Source: Thalassolituus maritimus (GTDB taxonomy: Bacteria; Pseudomonadota; Gammaproteobacteria; Pseudomonadales; Oceanobacteraceae). Taken from it: DNA of 64,000 nt. Positions 26,029 through 34,742 of this stretch are shown here, in pieces. The position numbers and the translations under genes are program-made. Under the pieces are notes generated by a model, which was not told where the DNA came from, did not search any database, and saw only the letters and a program-made list of their open reading frames with translations. The DNA lies in assembly GCA_913019975.1 (NCBI GenBank), contig CAJWBH010000001.1, forward strand, positions 248,001-312,000, in the 5' to 3' direction. Positions within the stretch are counted from its first letter, which is position 1; every line of letters starts with the position of its first letter.

Positions 26029-27321
26029 ATGACAACCCCAAATTACCGTTTGAGTAAGTTGGCGTCTTTCTCATTGACGCTGGTCATTATACCGTTAACT
26101 TTCATGGCTTCTTTTATTGCCCCTATAGCATCTGCAGAAATCACCATTCAGGGGGCTATGTACGGCAAGGTACAGACGCTTGCGGTCCCTGGAAGCCGTT
26201 GCTACACAAAAGGGCCTATCGATCTTACGTCTGCAGTTACTGAGTTCTGCAGTCAGAGTAGAAGGGACGATTACTGTATATATACAGTGCCATGGCCAAC
26301 GCCAGAACAGGACCCAGGTTATGGCTGTTATAAAAACTTCCAGGCTGTTTACAAGTGTTCGGGGTTTCAGAATCCAAAGACAATAGATATTGGTGGCGTG
26401 ACTTATGAGGCTGCAAACCAGAAGGTAACGTTTGATTGTGCTCCGATGAGGGTGGGTAGTGTGACGGTAACCGAGGATAAGAAAGGGTCTCAGCGGTTCT
26501 CGTCTAACGGTAACAAAGCCACTGCATGGTATATGGTTCAGGCAAAGAATACCTATGGGGCGGAATTTGAAGGTTCTATTAATGTCAGTACCCGCGTTAA
26601 GCCAGTCACTGAGGGTGCAGATTTAGATAAAACCTCGAATTACCTCACATGTTCAGGGACTCCTAAGGTCACAACTAACTCAAAAGGTACTGGCTCTCTT
26701 GGAGCGGAGTATCAGGTAACTGGCTATCCGCAGGTGATTGGCGGTTTGACTGATCCTACTTCTGCTAAAGTAACCTTCTCACTAGAAGTTAATGGCACGC
26801 CTTGCTCAGGTGGCTTTCAATACAGCAGAGATCGCTACCCGACCGAAGTAGTTCAGGGTAAGTTCTTTCTGGTTGTGAATAATGAAGAGGTTCCCCTGAA
26901 TATAAATTTCGTTAAGCCGAAATCAGCAACTCCCAGTTTGAAAATGACAGGCGGGCAGCTGCTGAGTCGAAGTGCTTTCAGTAGTGTTATATCTACCAAG
27001 GGCAGAATGTACTTTTATTACAACTTTTACTACCTTAATCAGTACGAACTTCCGACCCGTGCAGGCGTGACCTGCAATTTTGGTGAATCCGGTGATGTTG
27101 CATTCACTACGGATTCAGAAGGGCGCTTGAAAGTGTCTGGTTACCTGACGGTCACCAAAGGTGAGCCAGATGCAAATGGCACTGTCACCTGGGTTGCGTC
27201 AACAACCCTTGACACGGACGGGCCTGCGTTCCATTTACAGCGCGGCCAACCCATTGGTGAGGTGACCTGTTCTGTTGATGGGACTGGTGCAAGCTACACT
27301 CAGAACCTCGGCAACTGGTGA
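26029..27321 (+). CDS. Secreted cysteine-containing unknown protein, 430 aa
   Basis: Long N-terminal signal (KLASFSLTLVIIPLTFMAS, then IAPIASA before EITIQ, likely cleavage after ASA near residue 36). About 390 mature residues, beta-rich, with ten cysteines in small-residue contexts (TCSGTP, PCSGGF, TCNFGE, TCSVDG), an even number consistent with disulfides in the periplasm or outside. Repeated TVTK/GTVTW-type strands suggest Ig-like folds. No family recognised; an adhesin or surface protein is a guess. Located 238 bases after the preceding secreted protein. Confidence 0.75.
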   Translation: MTTPNYRLSKLASFSLTLVIIPLTFMASFIAPIASAEITIQGAMYGKVQTLAVPGSRCYTKGPIDLTSAVTEFCSQSRRDDYCIYTVPWPTPEQDPGYGCYKNFQAVYKCSGFQNPKTIDIGGVTYEAANQKVTFDCAPMRVGSVTVTEDKKGSQRFSSNGNKATAWYMVQAKNTYGAEFEGSINVSTRVKPVTEGADLDKTSNYLTCSGTPKVTTNSKGTGSLGAEYQVTGYPQVIGGLTDPTSAKVTFSLEVNGTPCSGGFQYSRDRYPTEVVQGKFFLVVNNEEVPLNINFVKPKSATPSLKMTGGQLLSRSAFSSVISTKGRMYFYYNFYYLNQYELPTRAGVTCNFGESGDVAFTTDSEGRLKVSGYLTVTKGEPDANGTVTWVASTTLDTDGPAFHLQRGQPIGEVTCSVDGTGASYTQNLGNW

Positions 27322-27423
27322 TTTATTAGTATGCTTTTCAATACCCCATGGTAATCGAGTCTTGGGGTGTTGCGTAGCATCGCTATCTCATGAAGCGAAG
27401 ACCTACAACGACAAGGATTGTTA

Positions 27424-28308
27424 ATGAGCATCAGGCCTGATTGGGCGGCTATCGCAGATAGCATGCCCCCCGAACTGAGTGACGAAGAGCAACAACAGCT
27501 TTGGTTGATTGAGTGTAAGAAGTGGCTCGGGTCCATAGCAGACGAGTTTGGTGGAAGTTATCGTATTGCCGAATCGGAAAACTTTTTAATCCTCTCGGAT
27601 GAGAGCGATCGCTATGTAGATGTCTTTTCATCTTTTCTCGAACGAACACTGAAACGTATTCTTAAAACCCTGGACGGGATCGCGGCGGATGATGGTTTCG
27701 GCAAGCACGTCGCAGTGATTTTCAAAGACAGTGATGAGTACTATCGCTACGTGAGCCTCTTTTATCCGGAAGAGGGTGAGTTTGGTATGAGCGCTGGTAT
27801 GTATATTAATGAGGGGTATGGTCATTTCATATTCCCTTCTCAAGACATCACCTATGCTGAGCCAACGGCCGTTCATGAACTGACTCATGCCTGTTTGTCC
27901 CATCTCCCAATTCCGCTGTGGCTGGATGAAGGTCTGGCTGTCCTGATGGAAGATGCTCTGGCTGGAAATCACCTTTATCTGGATCAAGAAATCGTGAGCA
28001 GGCATCAGGCTTTCTGGAATCTGCAGACAATTCAGGAGTTCTGGTCGGGCGATAGCTTTTCGAGAATCGACGAGGGGCAGGAGCTGAGCTACAACCTGGC
28101 ACATGTGCTTGTACGCAACCTTGTTCAGAACTTTGAAGTGTTCGCTCAGTTTTGCAATCTGGCGAATTATAGCGATGCCGGGGAGCAAGCTGCTCAAGAG
28201 GTTCTTGGTTGTTCACTTGCTCATCTTGTTGGTAGTTTTCTTGGCGAGGGCGACTTTAAGCCGAGAGACAAGGTTGGATTTCGAAAAGGTTTAATGGATG
28301 AGCATTGA
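27424..28308 (+). CDS. Putative zinc metalloprotease (HELTH motif)
   Basis: 294 residues, no signal peptide. The zinc site is VHELTHACL (HExxH, residues 151-155) with PLWLDEGLAVLME 12 residues later supplying the third ligand Glu ~169, the gluzincin arrangement of DUF1570/peptidase_MA-like proteins. The N-terminal 100 residues are acidic and resemble YRIAESENFLILSD of the same group. I choose ATG 27424; a TTG two codons earlier is in frame. The 3' end overlaps the next gene by 11 bases, so the two are translationally coupled. Confidence 0.8.
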   Translation: MSIRPDWAAIADSMPPELSDEEQQQLWLIECKKWLGSIADEFGGSYRIAESENFLILSDESDRYVDVFSSFLERTLKRILKTLDGIAADDGFGKHVAVIFKDSDEYYRYVSLFYPEEGEFGMSAGMYINEGYGHFIFPSQDITYAEPTAVHELTHACLSHLPIPLWLDEGLAVLMEDALAGNHLYLDQEIVSRHQAFWNLQTIQEFWSGDSFSRIDEGQELSYNLAHVLVRNLVQNFEVFAQFCNLANYSDAGEQAAQEVLGCSLAHLVGSFLGEGDFKPRDKVGFRKGLMDEH

Positions 28309-28735
28309 TTACCAATATACTTTAAGCCGGTGGATGCTGCTTTTTGGCATTGCCCTGGCACTCGCTTTTCAGGTGCTTGGTTCAGGAGGCACTATTTTCA
28401 TCCTTTCATTAGCTGCTTTTCAGCTTTATTTTCTCTACCTGATGTTGATTGTGAAGCCACAAGTTATCCGTCTCGATGATAAGGGGCTCACTATCCCTTC
28501 ACTCTTCTTTCAGGGGCTTTCTTTCAGGCGGGTTAATTGGTCCGACGTTAAGAAGGTATATACCTGGGGTGGTCCTCATAAGGCACCAGTGATCAGGATT
28601 GAGCGCTACAATGGAGCTGGTATCGATATTAATTCAGCTTGGGTAAACCGAGAGGGAATAAGAAGTCGGGGCATAGAGCCGTATCAGCAACTTCTACGCG
28701 ATATTGAAAGCTATACCCGTCCACCTAACGAGTAA
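28298..28735 (+). CDS. Membrane protein with PH-like domain, 145 aa
   Basis: Two adjacent membrane helices (WMLLFGIALALAFQVLG and IFILSLAAFQLYFLYLMLIV), then a soluble ~85-residue domain with the IRLDDKGLTIPS...FRRVNWSDVKKVYTW pattern seen in bacterial PH-like domains. No catalytic motif. It overlaps the metalloprotease gene by 11 bases, suggesting a functional link such as a membrane anchor or partner, which is inference. Confidence 0.75.
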   Translation: MSIDYQYTLSRWMLLFGIALALAFQVLGSGGTIFILSLAAFQLYFLYLMLIVKPQVIRLDDKGLTIPSLFFQGLSFRRVNWSDVKKVYTWGGPHKAPVIRIERYNGAGIDINSAWVNREGIRSRGIEPYQQLLRDIESYTRPPNE

Positions 28736-28799
28736 TTCAGTGTAGTCAGAACCTACCCTGAAGAGTCGACTCTAGTAGCAAGCTAAGAAGGAACATCGC

Positions 28800-29546
28800 A
28801 TGAGTAGTAAAACGGTTGAGTGCAACATCCATGGAGAAAGATCACCCACATTCGTATGCCATCACCTCCTTAAAGGAGAGGGTGTAGGATTCAATGTTGG
28901 CTATGATCCAGATGAGCCGGATGCGTTGTATCCCGATGCTTGGTGCGATGCTTGTGAGGAGGTAGTTGATAGTGAAGGCGAGTGGAATGATAGGTCAGAG
29001 GCCTTTGCCGATATCAGATTGCTATGTTCCGGGTGTTATTGTGAAACCCGCGAGCGGAACTGGAAAGAAGATGAGCAGGCAGTTATCGATCTGATTACCC
29101 AAAGTTTTGAATATCTGCAATCTGTTCAGGAGTCGTTTAAGAAAGACTTCAGATTGGACGATTATGAACGCTGGGACTGGAATGAAGACGACTGCAAGCT
29201 GATCTTCTCTAATGGTGGTCAAGCTGTTGTTGAATGCGATATCGATTTTGTTGGTAGCTTTTCCCATGCTGGAAACTCTTGGATGTGGGCGTGGGCTAAT
29301 GGGTCATTTTCCGAGGCTATCAAGTCGAGATCACGACAGATCAGAAACATCGGTGAAGATCAGAATATGCTTAAATTAGCCTCCGCGGTTTGGTATGGCG
29401 ATCAGATAGATGGCTGGGAAATGACAGCTATTATGGCAGCTCACTTAAAAGCCATCGGTGCTTATCGCACGGCATCAGATATGGGGTATGTGTATATGAT
29501 TATCAAGAATGCACGCTGGGTCGGGAGTAAACAGCACAACCTATGA
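28800..29546 (+). CDS. Zinc-site protein with DUF6882-like C-terminal domain, 248 aa
   Basis: N-terminal cysteine-rich part (CNIHGE, FVCHH, WCDACEE, CSGCYCETRER) predicted to bind zinc. From about residue 130 the sequence matches the DUF6882 pattern (WDWNEDDCKLIFS, GSFSHAGNSWMWAWANGS, YRTASDMGYVYMIIKNA). Function unknown; such proteins occur singly or near polymorphic-toxin loci. AAGAAGGAACATCGC precedes the ATG. The next gene overlaps its stop by four bases. Confidence 0.75.
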   Translation: MSSKTVECNIHGERSPTFVCHHLLKGEGVGFNVGYDPDEPDALYPDAWCDACEEVVDSEGEWNDRSEAFADIRLLCSGCYCETRERNWKEDEQAVIDLITQSFEYLQSVQESFKKDFRLDDYERWDWNEDDCKLIFSNGGQAVVECDIDFVGSFSHAGNSWMWAWANGSFSEAIKSRSRQIRNIGEDQNMLKLASAVWYGDQIDGWEMTAIMAAHLKAIGAYRTASDMGYVYMIIKNARWVGSKQHNL

Positions 29547-29830
29547 ATACCTGCCCGTATTGCTCGAATAGACTGCCTTTTTTTAACCTGATATGGCAGC
29601 GTTTAAAGGCTAATCGAGACAGCGCTATTGTTTGTAAGCACTGTACTTCTCTCATTTCTCAGAACGGTGGCGCCAGCTGGATTGATGGGACGTTCAGTTG
29701 CATCGCGGGTGCGCTATCTTTTTATTTGATAGATTTTGATACAGTTTATTCAGCCGCTGTTGCTTTCTTAGTCGCATTTCTTGTTCTGTTGGTTTCTTCA
29801 TATTTCACGGCTCCGATTCGAAAGAGCTGA
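29543..29830 (+). CDS. Zinc-ribbon membrane protein, 95 aa
   Basis: CPYC near the N-terminus and CKHC at ~residues 31-34 form a four-cysteine zinc ribbon; two hydrophobic helices follow (FSCIAGALSFYLIDF and AAVAFLVAFLVLLVSS). Family not recognised beyond this layout. The ATG overlaps the preceding stop (ATGA), so it is the second gene of a pair. Confidence 0.75.
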   Translation: MNTCPYCSNRLPFFNLIWQRLKANRDSAIVCKHCTSLISQNGGASWIDGTFSCIAGALSFYLIDFDTVYSAAVAFLVAFLVLLVSSYFTAPIRKS

Positions 29831-29910
29831 TGCGTAATGGCAGTCATTGATTTATTTTCAGAAAGACTGTCGGGAAGAAGCTTCCCTCCTACAGGGTGAC
29901 TATGTAGAGG

Positions 29911-29943
29911 GCTTCGTGCATAGCCAGGCATGCTGGCTGAAGC
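29911..29943. repeat. Imperfect hairpin in the gap before the BCCT gene
   Basis: AGCCAG / CTGGCT around GCATG, with outer arms GCTTC / GAAGC. The rest of the 271-base gap shows no gene. It could be a terminator without T run or a repeat element. Confidence 0.4.
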
Positions 29944-30101
29944 GTTCCTATAGCTTTGGTGTGGTGCATCAGGCTATTTAAGTACGAAATATCGCTGAAT
30001 TTGTGTCATAAATGGTGCTTATCGGCCGCTCGTTTGAAATTTTCGTCTGAACCTATACAGTGTATAAGTTATATACCAGTCGTAACAAAACGGGAGATAT
30101 C

Positions 30102-31676
30102 GTGTCTGAGCCCAAAGACAAGTACAGTATCGACAACACTGACTACTCCGTTGGTCAGGATAATATTCAAAAGTGGGGCTTCGATGTCCACAATCCCGTG
30201 TTCGGGATCAGTACCGCTCTTATTCTCGCTTTTCTCATTGCAACCCTCGTCACTGACGCCTCTGTGGCTAAAGAAGCGCTTGACGGTCTGAAGTGGGACA
30301 TTATCGGTAGCTTTGATAAGTTCTTCGTGTGGTCTGCCAATATTTTTGTGGTGTTCTGTATTGTTATTGCGGTGTCGCCCTGGGGGAAGATTCGCCTCGG
30401 TGGTGCGGATGCTGAGGCAGAGTATTCGCGGTTATCCTGGTTGGCGATGTTGTTCGCTGCCGGTATGGGTATTGGCCTGATGTTCTGGGGCGTCGCTGAG
30501 CCAGTTGCGTATTTCACTGGCTGGTACGAAACACCGCTTGGCGTCGAGCCGAAAACACCAGAGGCTGCCAGCCTTGCTCTGGGTGCCACTATGTATCACT
30601 GGGGTCTTCACCCTTGGGCGATTTACGGTGTTGTTGCGCTGTCTCTGGCGTTCTTCTGTTACAACAAAGGTCTTCCACTTTCTATCCGTTCTGCGTTCTA
30701 TCCGATTCTGGGTGATCACGCGTGGGGCTGGCCGGGTCATATCATCGATATTCTGGCGGTGCTGGCTACGCTGTTTGGCTTAGCAACTTCCCTCGGTCTC
30801 GGTGCAAGCCAGGCTGCTGCAGGTATCAACCATGTGTTTGATATTGAGTCCGGCGTTGGTTTGCAGATCGGTGTGATTGTTGGTGTTACTCTGCTAGCGA
30901 TTGTTTCGGTTGTTCGTGGCCTGGATGGTGGGGTTAAGCTGCTTAGTAACGTTAATATGCTGATTGCGTTCGTGTTGCTTATCTTCGTTGCAATGGTCGG
31001 AGCCGCGGTAGCTTTCGGCTCGATTCCTACCACGCTGATGGCGTATGTTTCGAATATCATCCCGCTGAGTAACCCGCACGGTCGCCCTGATGAAGCATGG
31101 TTACAGGGCTGGACTGTGTTCTACTGGGCATGGTGGATCTCCTGGTCGCCATTCGTCGGTATGTTTATCGCACGTGTTTCTAAGGGCCGCACCATTCGTG
31201 AGTTTCTGATTGCAGTGCTCGCTGTTCCAACGCTGGTTACCGTTATCTGGATGTCTGTCTACGGTGGTATTGGTATTGATCAGGTGGCCAACAAGATCGG
31301 CCTGCTGGGTGAAAACGGCCTGACTTCTGTTCCTCTGGCGATGTTCCAGATGTTTGATGCCCTGCCTATGAGTATGGTTCTTTCTGTCATCGCGATCGTT
31401 CTGGTGCTGGTGTTCTTCATCACTTCATCCGACTCCGGCTCGCTGGTTATTGATAGCATTACCGCAGGTGGCAAGGTGGATGCGCCAGTTCCTCAGCGTA
31501 TTTACTGGGCGTCAGTCGAAGGTGCCATTGCTGCAGCGCTGCTGTGGATTGGCGGTAAAGAGGCGATTGAGGCGCTTCAGGCCGGTGCTATTTCAACGGG
31601 CTTACCGTTTACTTTCGTGCTGTTGTTGATGTGTGTGAGCTTAGTGATGGGCTTACGCACTGAGCCGAAAGGTTAA
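30102..31676 (+). CDS. BCCT-family transporter (betaine/choline/carnitine type)
   Basis: Twelve-helix secondary transporter for quaternary ammonium compounds or DMSP-like solutes, usually Na+- or H+-coupled, for osmoprotection or nutrition. Family signatures: MYHWGLHPWAIYGVVALSLAFF (res ~165-186), SLGLGASQAAAGINHVF and FYWAWWISWSPFVGMFIARVSKGRT around residue 350. About 524 residues. The GTG at 30102 is chosen because GGGAG lies five bases upstream; an earlier in-frame codon at 30060 lacks a site. The substrate cannot be deduced by eye. A strong terminator follows. Confidence 0.92.
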   Translation: MSEPKDKYSIDNTDYSVGQDNIQKWGFDVHNPVFGISTALILAFLIATLVTDASVAKEALDGLKWDIIGSFDKFFVWSANIFVVFCIVIAVSPWGKIRLGGADAEAEYSRLSWLAMLFAAGMGIGLMFWGVAEPVAYFTGWYETPLGVEPKTPEAASLALGATMYHWGLHPWAIYGVVALSLAFFCYNKGLPLSIRSAFYPILGDHAWGWPGHIIDILAVLATLFGLATSLGLGASQAAAGINHVFDIESGVGLQIGVIVGVTLLAIVSVVRGLDGGVKLLSNVNMLIAFVLLIFVAMVGAAVAFGSIPTTLMAYVSNIIPLSNPHGRPDEAWLQGWTVFYWAWWISWSPFVGMFIARVSKGRTIREFLIAVLAVPTLVTVIWMSVYGGIGIDQVANKIGLLGENGLTSVPLAMFQMFDALPMSMVLSVIAIVLVLVFFITSSDSGSLVIDSITAGGKVDAPVPQRIYWASVEGAIAAALLWIGGKEAIEALQAGAISTGLPFTFVLLLMCVSLVMGLRTEPKG

Positions 31677-31690
31677 GCGCTAGCTTAATG

Positions 31691-31718
31691 AAAAGCCCAG
31701 CATTTGCTGGGCTTTTTT
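31691..31718 (+). terminator. Rho-independent terminator after the BCCT gene
   Basis: AAAAGCCCAGCA pairs with TGCTGGGCTTTT and runs into six T. A-richness on the other side makes it usable for the convergent exonuclease gene as well. Confidence 0.9.
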
Positions 31719-31740
31719 ATGGGCGTTTTCCGGGAGTTTT

Positions 31741-32475
31741 TTACAGGCACAGCTCTTTGACGGCGTGATTTGCTAATTTCCATTTCTGGATCTGAGCTTG
31801 CAGTAATTCGGCCGTTGCAATCGCGTCAACCAACGCATTGTGATTTTCGTATTCGGGTAGGTTATAGCGCTGGCGTGTATCTGGCAGTCGTAAGGAGGGC
31901 AGGGGTTTTCCCAGCAGACGGTTATACCAGCGCTGGCTATGAGTGAGGCAGCTTGCCTCCAGTGCAAAGGTATCGATAACGGGGAAAAGCCAGGGTTCAG
32001 ACCAGAGGTGGAATCCCAGTTTTCTGAAAAACTCACGTTCCATCGCCCGGTAGTGCACAACGCACAGGCGCCCGGCCATCGCATCTAGCAACTCCGGCAT
32101 GATCGAATTAATTCTGGGTGCAGTTGAGACATCGGTATGTGTAATGCCGTGAATTACCACTGAGGTGTCGCTCAGTTCACCCGGATTAACTAACCAGTGT
32201 TTTGCGGTTGGCAGATATACGCGTTCGGCATCAAACTCAACGACCCCGACACTGACGATCTTGTCTTCCTCGGGGTTCAGCCCTGTGGTTTCTATATCAA
32301 TGGCCAGGCAGCGCGTCTGGTTTAAATTCCGTTCTAAGTATGAAAAGCCCGCATCGTAAAAGCGTTTGAGGTCGGCTACGTCGGTTTTCGACGTATCGGT
32401 TGATTCCGACATTGTGTTCTGAAATTCTGGCCAGCCACGGGGCACAGAACCAGGTACTTTTAATGATTCATCCAT
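31741..32475 (-). CDS. DnaQ-like 3'-5' exonuclease (DEDDh)
   Basis: Exonuclease of the DNA polymerase III epsilon-like family, but a standalone 244-residue protein. Exo motifs: AIDIETTGLNPEED (Asp/Glu ~58-60), IHGIT with VVIH, HYRAMEREFF for ExoII, and HNALVDAIATAELL for ExoIII (H-x4-D). The start overlaps the preceding cNMP/CBS gene by eight bases, so they are coupled; this pair recurs in marine gammaproteobacteria next to transporters, as I recall it. Role probably in nucleic acid turnover or signalling rather than replication. Confidence 0.88.
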   Translation of the reverse strand: MDESLKVPGSVPRGWPEFQNTMSESTDTSKTDVADLKRFYDAGFSYLERNLNQTRCLAIDIETTGLNPEEDKIVSVGVVEFDAERVYLPTAKHWLVNPGELSDTSVVIHGITHTDVSTAPRINSIMPELLDAMAGRLCVVHYRAMEREFFRKLGFHLWSEPWLFPVIDTFALEASCLTHSQRWYNRLLGKPLPSLRLPDTRQRYNLPEYENHNALVDAIATAELLQAQIQKWKLANHAVKELCL

Positions 32476-34315
32476 TCGCGGTGTACCGGTACTTCAGAAA
32501 ACGTTGTGCCTGAGCAACCACGTTAAATGCTTCTTTCAGTGAACGCTGCCGGGTGAAGCTCAAGGTGTCAGGGGCGATGTTGTTGTTGGGTTCTCTTTTG
32601 TCGCGGATGGCCAACATCTGTTGATGTGCGCGTAAGCTATAGAGCAGTTCCAGAGCGTTCGTCAGCTCATCGTATTTTTCTTGCGGGAGCAGTTTGGTTT
32701 TTGAAATATCCTCTAGGCGCTCGAAGGAGTTCTGTGACATCGACCCGGTTGCCAAAGCATGAACCCGAATAATGTCCGTCAGGGGAGCGGTACCGCGGCG
32801 CTTAATATTCAGAGACTTACCTTGTCTGCCGTCTTCTTCCAGTACAAAGTTTTTAAATACCCCTAGCGGAGGGGTGCGCTTCAGTGCATTCCGAGCCAGC
32901 AAGGCCAGAAACGGTTTGCTGTTTTTGGCTTTCGTTGAGATAAATTTCTGAAGTTCTTTAGCCCATATCTTGGTGCCATGTACAGCGACCAGGTCGAAAA
33001 ATATGCAGGCGTTGAGCAGGGCTTCTGGTTCAGGTTTTTCAATCCAGTTGGTGAACTGGGCGCGCCACTCCGACCGGCGCATCCGCCATTTCGGGTTTGA
33101 GGCCATGATCAAGCCTTCGCATAAGGGGTAGCCACAGCGATCAAGGCCTTCGCACACCATTTTACTGAACTGCTCGAAATAGGTACCGTGCGCTGCTTCG
33201 TCGTAATCATCGGAGAGAATCAGAGCATTGTCCTGGTCGGTAACTAAAAGTTGTTCGTCCCGGGCTAATGAGCCGAGTGCAATTAAACAATAGGGCACAG
33301 GCGGGGGCCCCAACTCCTCCTCTGCCAGCTTTGCCATCTGTTGCATAAAGCTGGCCCCGATGACGGACATGGCTGAGCCAATCATGTGGGATGTCGCGTG
33401 CTCATTGACCAGGCGCTCATAGACAGCAGGAAGCTGTTCCGAAAGCTGAGCCAGAGCATCGATACTTTCAGATGACAGTATGCTGCGCACCAACAACAGG
33501 GAGTTCTGGGACTCATGTGCAACTACGTCGAGAAGGGAGACGATCCCGAGTACGCGGTTGTCATCAACGATAGGGACATGGTGGGTATTATTACGCAGCA
33601 TCACCAGCATAACTTCATGAAGGTATGCGTGGTCGTCCATGACCAGCGGTTCGGTACTCATGATCTCACCCACGGGGGTATCATATGGCAGCGACTTGGC
33701 GATAACGCGCGCGCGCAGGTCACTGTCTGTAACTATGCCCAGAAGATTGCCCTGGTCGTCCTGAACTAATGCGGCGGCAATGTAGTTATCAGAGATACGC
33801 ATTGCACACTCTGCGACGGTTGTATCGGGAGTGATCAGAAGGGGCTCTGCTTTGATGACCTCAGTCACAGGCACAGTCGTCATGTCGTCGGTGCCGACCT
33901 GAGTCGCCTGCTCCAGAATGGAGTGTTCGTTTACTTCAAAAAAGTCGCCGAACTCAGAGTATTTTTCACAGTAATCGATAAAGAGTTCGCTGGGGATCAG
34001 GTAGAAGAGGCTGTCTTTACGGGTTGTTGCCGGAAAGCGCACCTTACCCTTCATGAGTAGCCCCATTTGACCAAATACATGCCCCGCAGGCAGGCGGTTA
34101 TAGAGGCTGCCATCCCGACGAAACAGTTCAACTTCACCTGAGCGTATAAAGTGAAGGTGGTGTATGGGTTCATCCAGAACCAGCACATCTTCACCGGCTT
34201 GTTTGTAGCTCACTTCGATTGAGCGTGCCATATCAGACAGGGCATCTGCAGGAAGCCATGAGAAAGGTTCATGCTCAGCGAGTGCTCGTTCAATATCAGG
34301 AAGCTCAATGCTCAT
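32468..34315 (-). CDS. cNMP-binding, CBS-pair and DUF294 nucleotidyltransferase-like protein
   Basis: 615-residue cytoplasmic regulator. Order: cyclic-nucleotide-binding-like beta barrel (res ~15-130, FIRSGEVELFRRDGSLYNRLPAGHVFGQMG), CBS pair (~155-275, including NTHHVPIVDDNRVLGIVSLLD), DUF294 nucleotidyltransferase-like domain (~300-440, ALGSLARDEQLLVTDQDNALIL; GS...D.D as in GlnD-type enzymes) and a C-terminal DUF294_C helical domain. Substrate unknown. Coupled to the downstream exonuclease. Proteins of this type sense adenine nucleotides, but ligands cannot be shown here. Confidence 0.9.
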   Translation of the reverse strand: MSIELPDIERALAEHEPFSWLPADALSDMARSIEVSYKQAGEDVLVLDEPIHHLHFIRSGEVELFRRDGSLYNRLPAGHVFGQMGLLMKGKVRFPATTRKDSLFYLIPSELFIDYCEKYSEFGDFFEVNEHSILEQATQVGTDDMTTVPVTEVIKAEPLLITPDTTVAECAMRISDNYIAAALVQDDQGNLLGIVTDSDLRARVIAKSLPYDTPVGEIMSTEPLVMDDHAYLHEVMLVMLRNNTHHVPIVDDNRVLGIVSLLDVVAHESQNSLLLVRSILSSESIDALAQLSEQLPAVYERLVNEHATSHMIGSAMSVIGASFMQQMAKLAEEELGPPPVPYCLIALGSLARDEQLLVTDQDNALILSDDYDEAAHGTYFEQFSKMVCEGLDRCGYPLCEGLIMASNPKWRMRRSEWRAQFTNWIEKPEPEALLNACIFFDLVAVHGTKIWAKELQKFISTKAKNSKPFLALLARNALKRTPPLGVFKNFVLEEDGRQGKSLNIKRRGTAPLTDIIRVHALATGSMSQNSFERLEDISKTKLLPQEKYDELTNALELLYSLRAHQQMLAIRDKREPNNNIAPDTLSFTRQRSLKEAFNVVAQAQRFLKYRYTANG

Positions 34316-34353
34316 TCGTTAATCCGTCACTCAATATAAAAGGATAGCTGGGC

Positions 34354-34572
34354 CTAGACTGGCATAGCCAGTAATGGGTGATCAAGCTCAAATGGTCTTC
34401 TCAGCTTAAGCTTTATGACTTGCTGCAATGCGCCATTCAGAGTGTCTTGGTCATCTTCGGTGATTAATGCTCTGTAACGCCATTTGAAAGCCTTATGGCG
34501 TGGATTGACAGTATCGATGGAAATATTTTTAGAGGGCAGGAAATGCTTACTGATCAGTGTATCAACTCTCAA
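34354..34572 (-). CDS. Possible small protein, 72 aa or longer
   Basis: Open frame ending 38 bases before the cNMP/CBS gene on the same strand. Only a TTG start (34570-34572) is available, with no ribosome-binding site, but the frame stays open about 22 more codons upstream and its composition (DTVNPRHKAFKWRYRALIT) looks protein-like. It could be a real leader gene with a non-canonical start or the remnant of a decayed gene. The rest of the 34316-34742 gap shows nothing else. Confidence 0.3.
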   Translation of the reverse strand: MRVDTLISKHFLPSKNISIDTVNPRHKAFKWRYRALITEDDQDTLNGALQQVIKLKLRRPFELDHPLLAMPV

Positions 34573-34742
34573 TACAGCGGTGCGTAAGAGCTTCAGGCGT
34601 ATGAACTGGAATTGGCTTCTGACTGAAGCGTGATTTCAGCTCTGGCGCAGTCGGTCAATGATGCCCTTCATCACTTGATGCACTGCACAAAACTCGATAC
34701 GAATAGTTCTCAGTTTTTTTATAGTTTAACAAGGAGTGAGTT

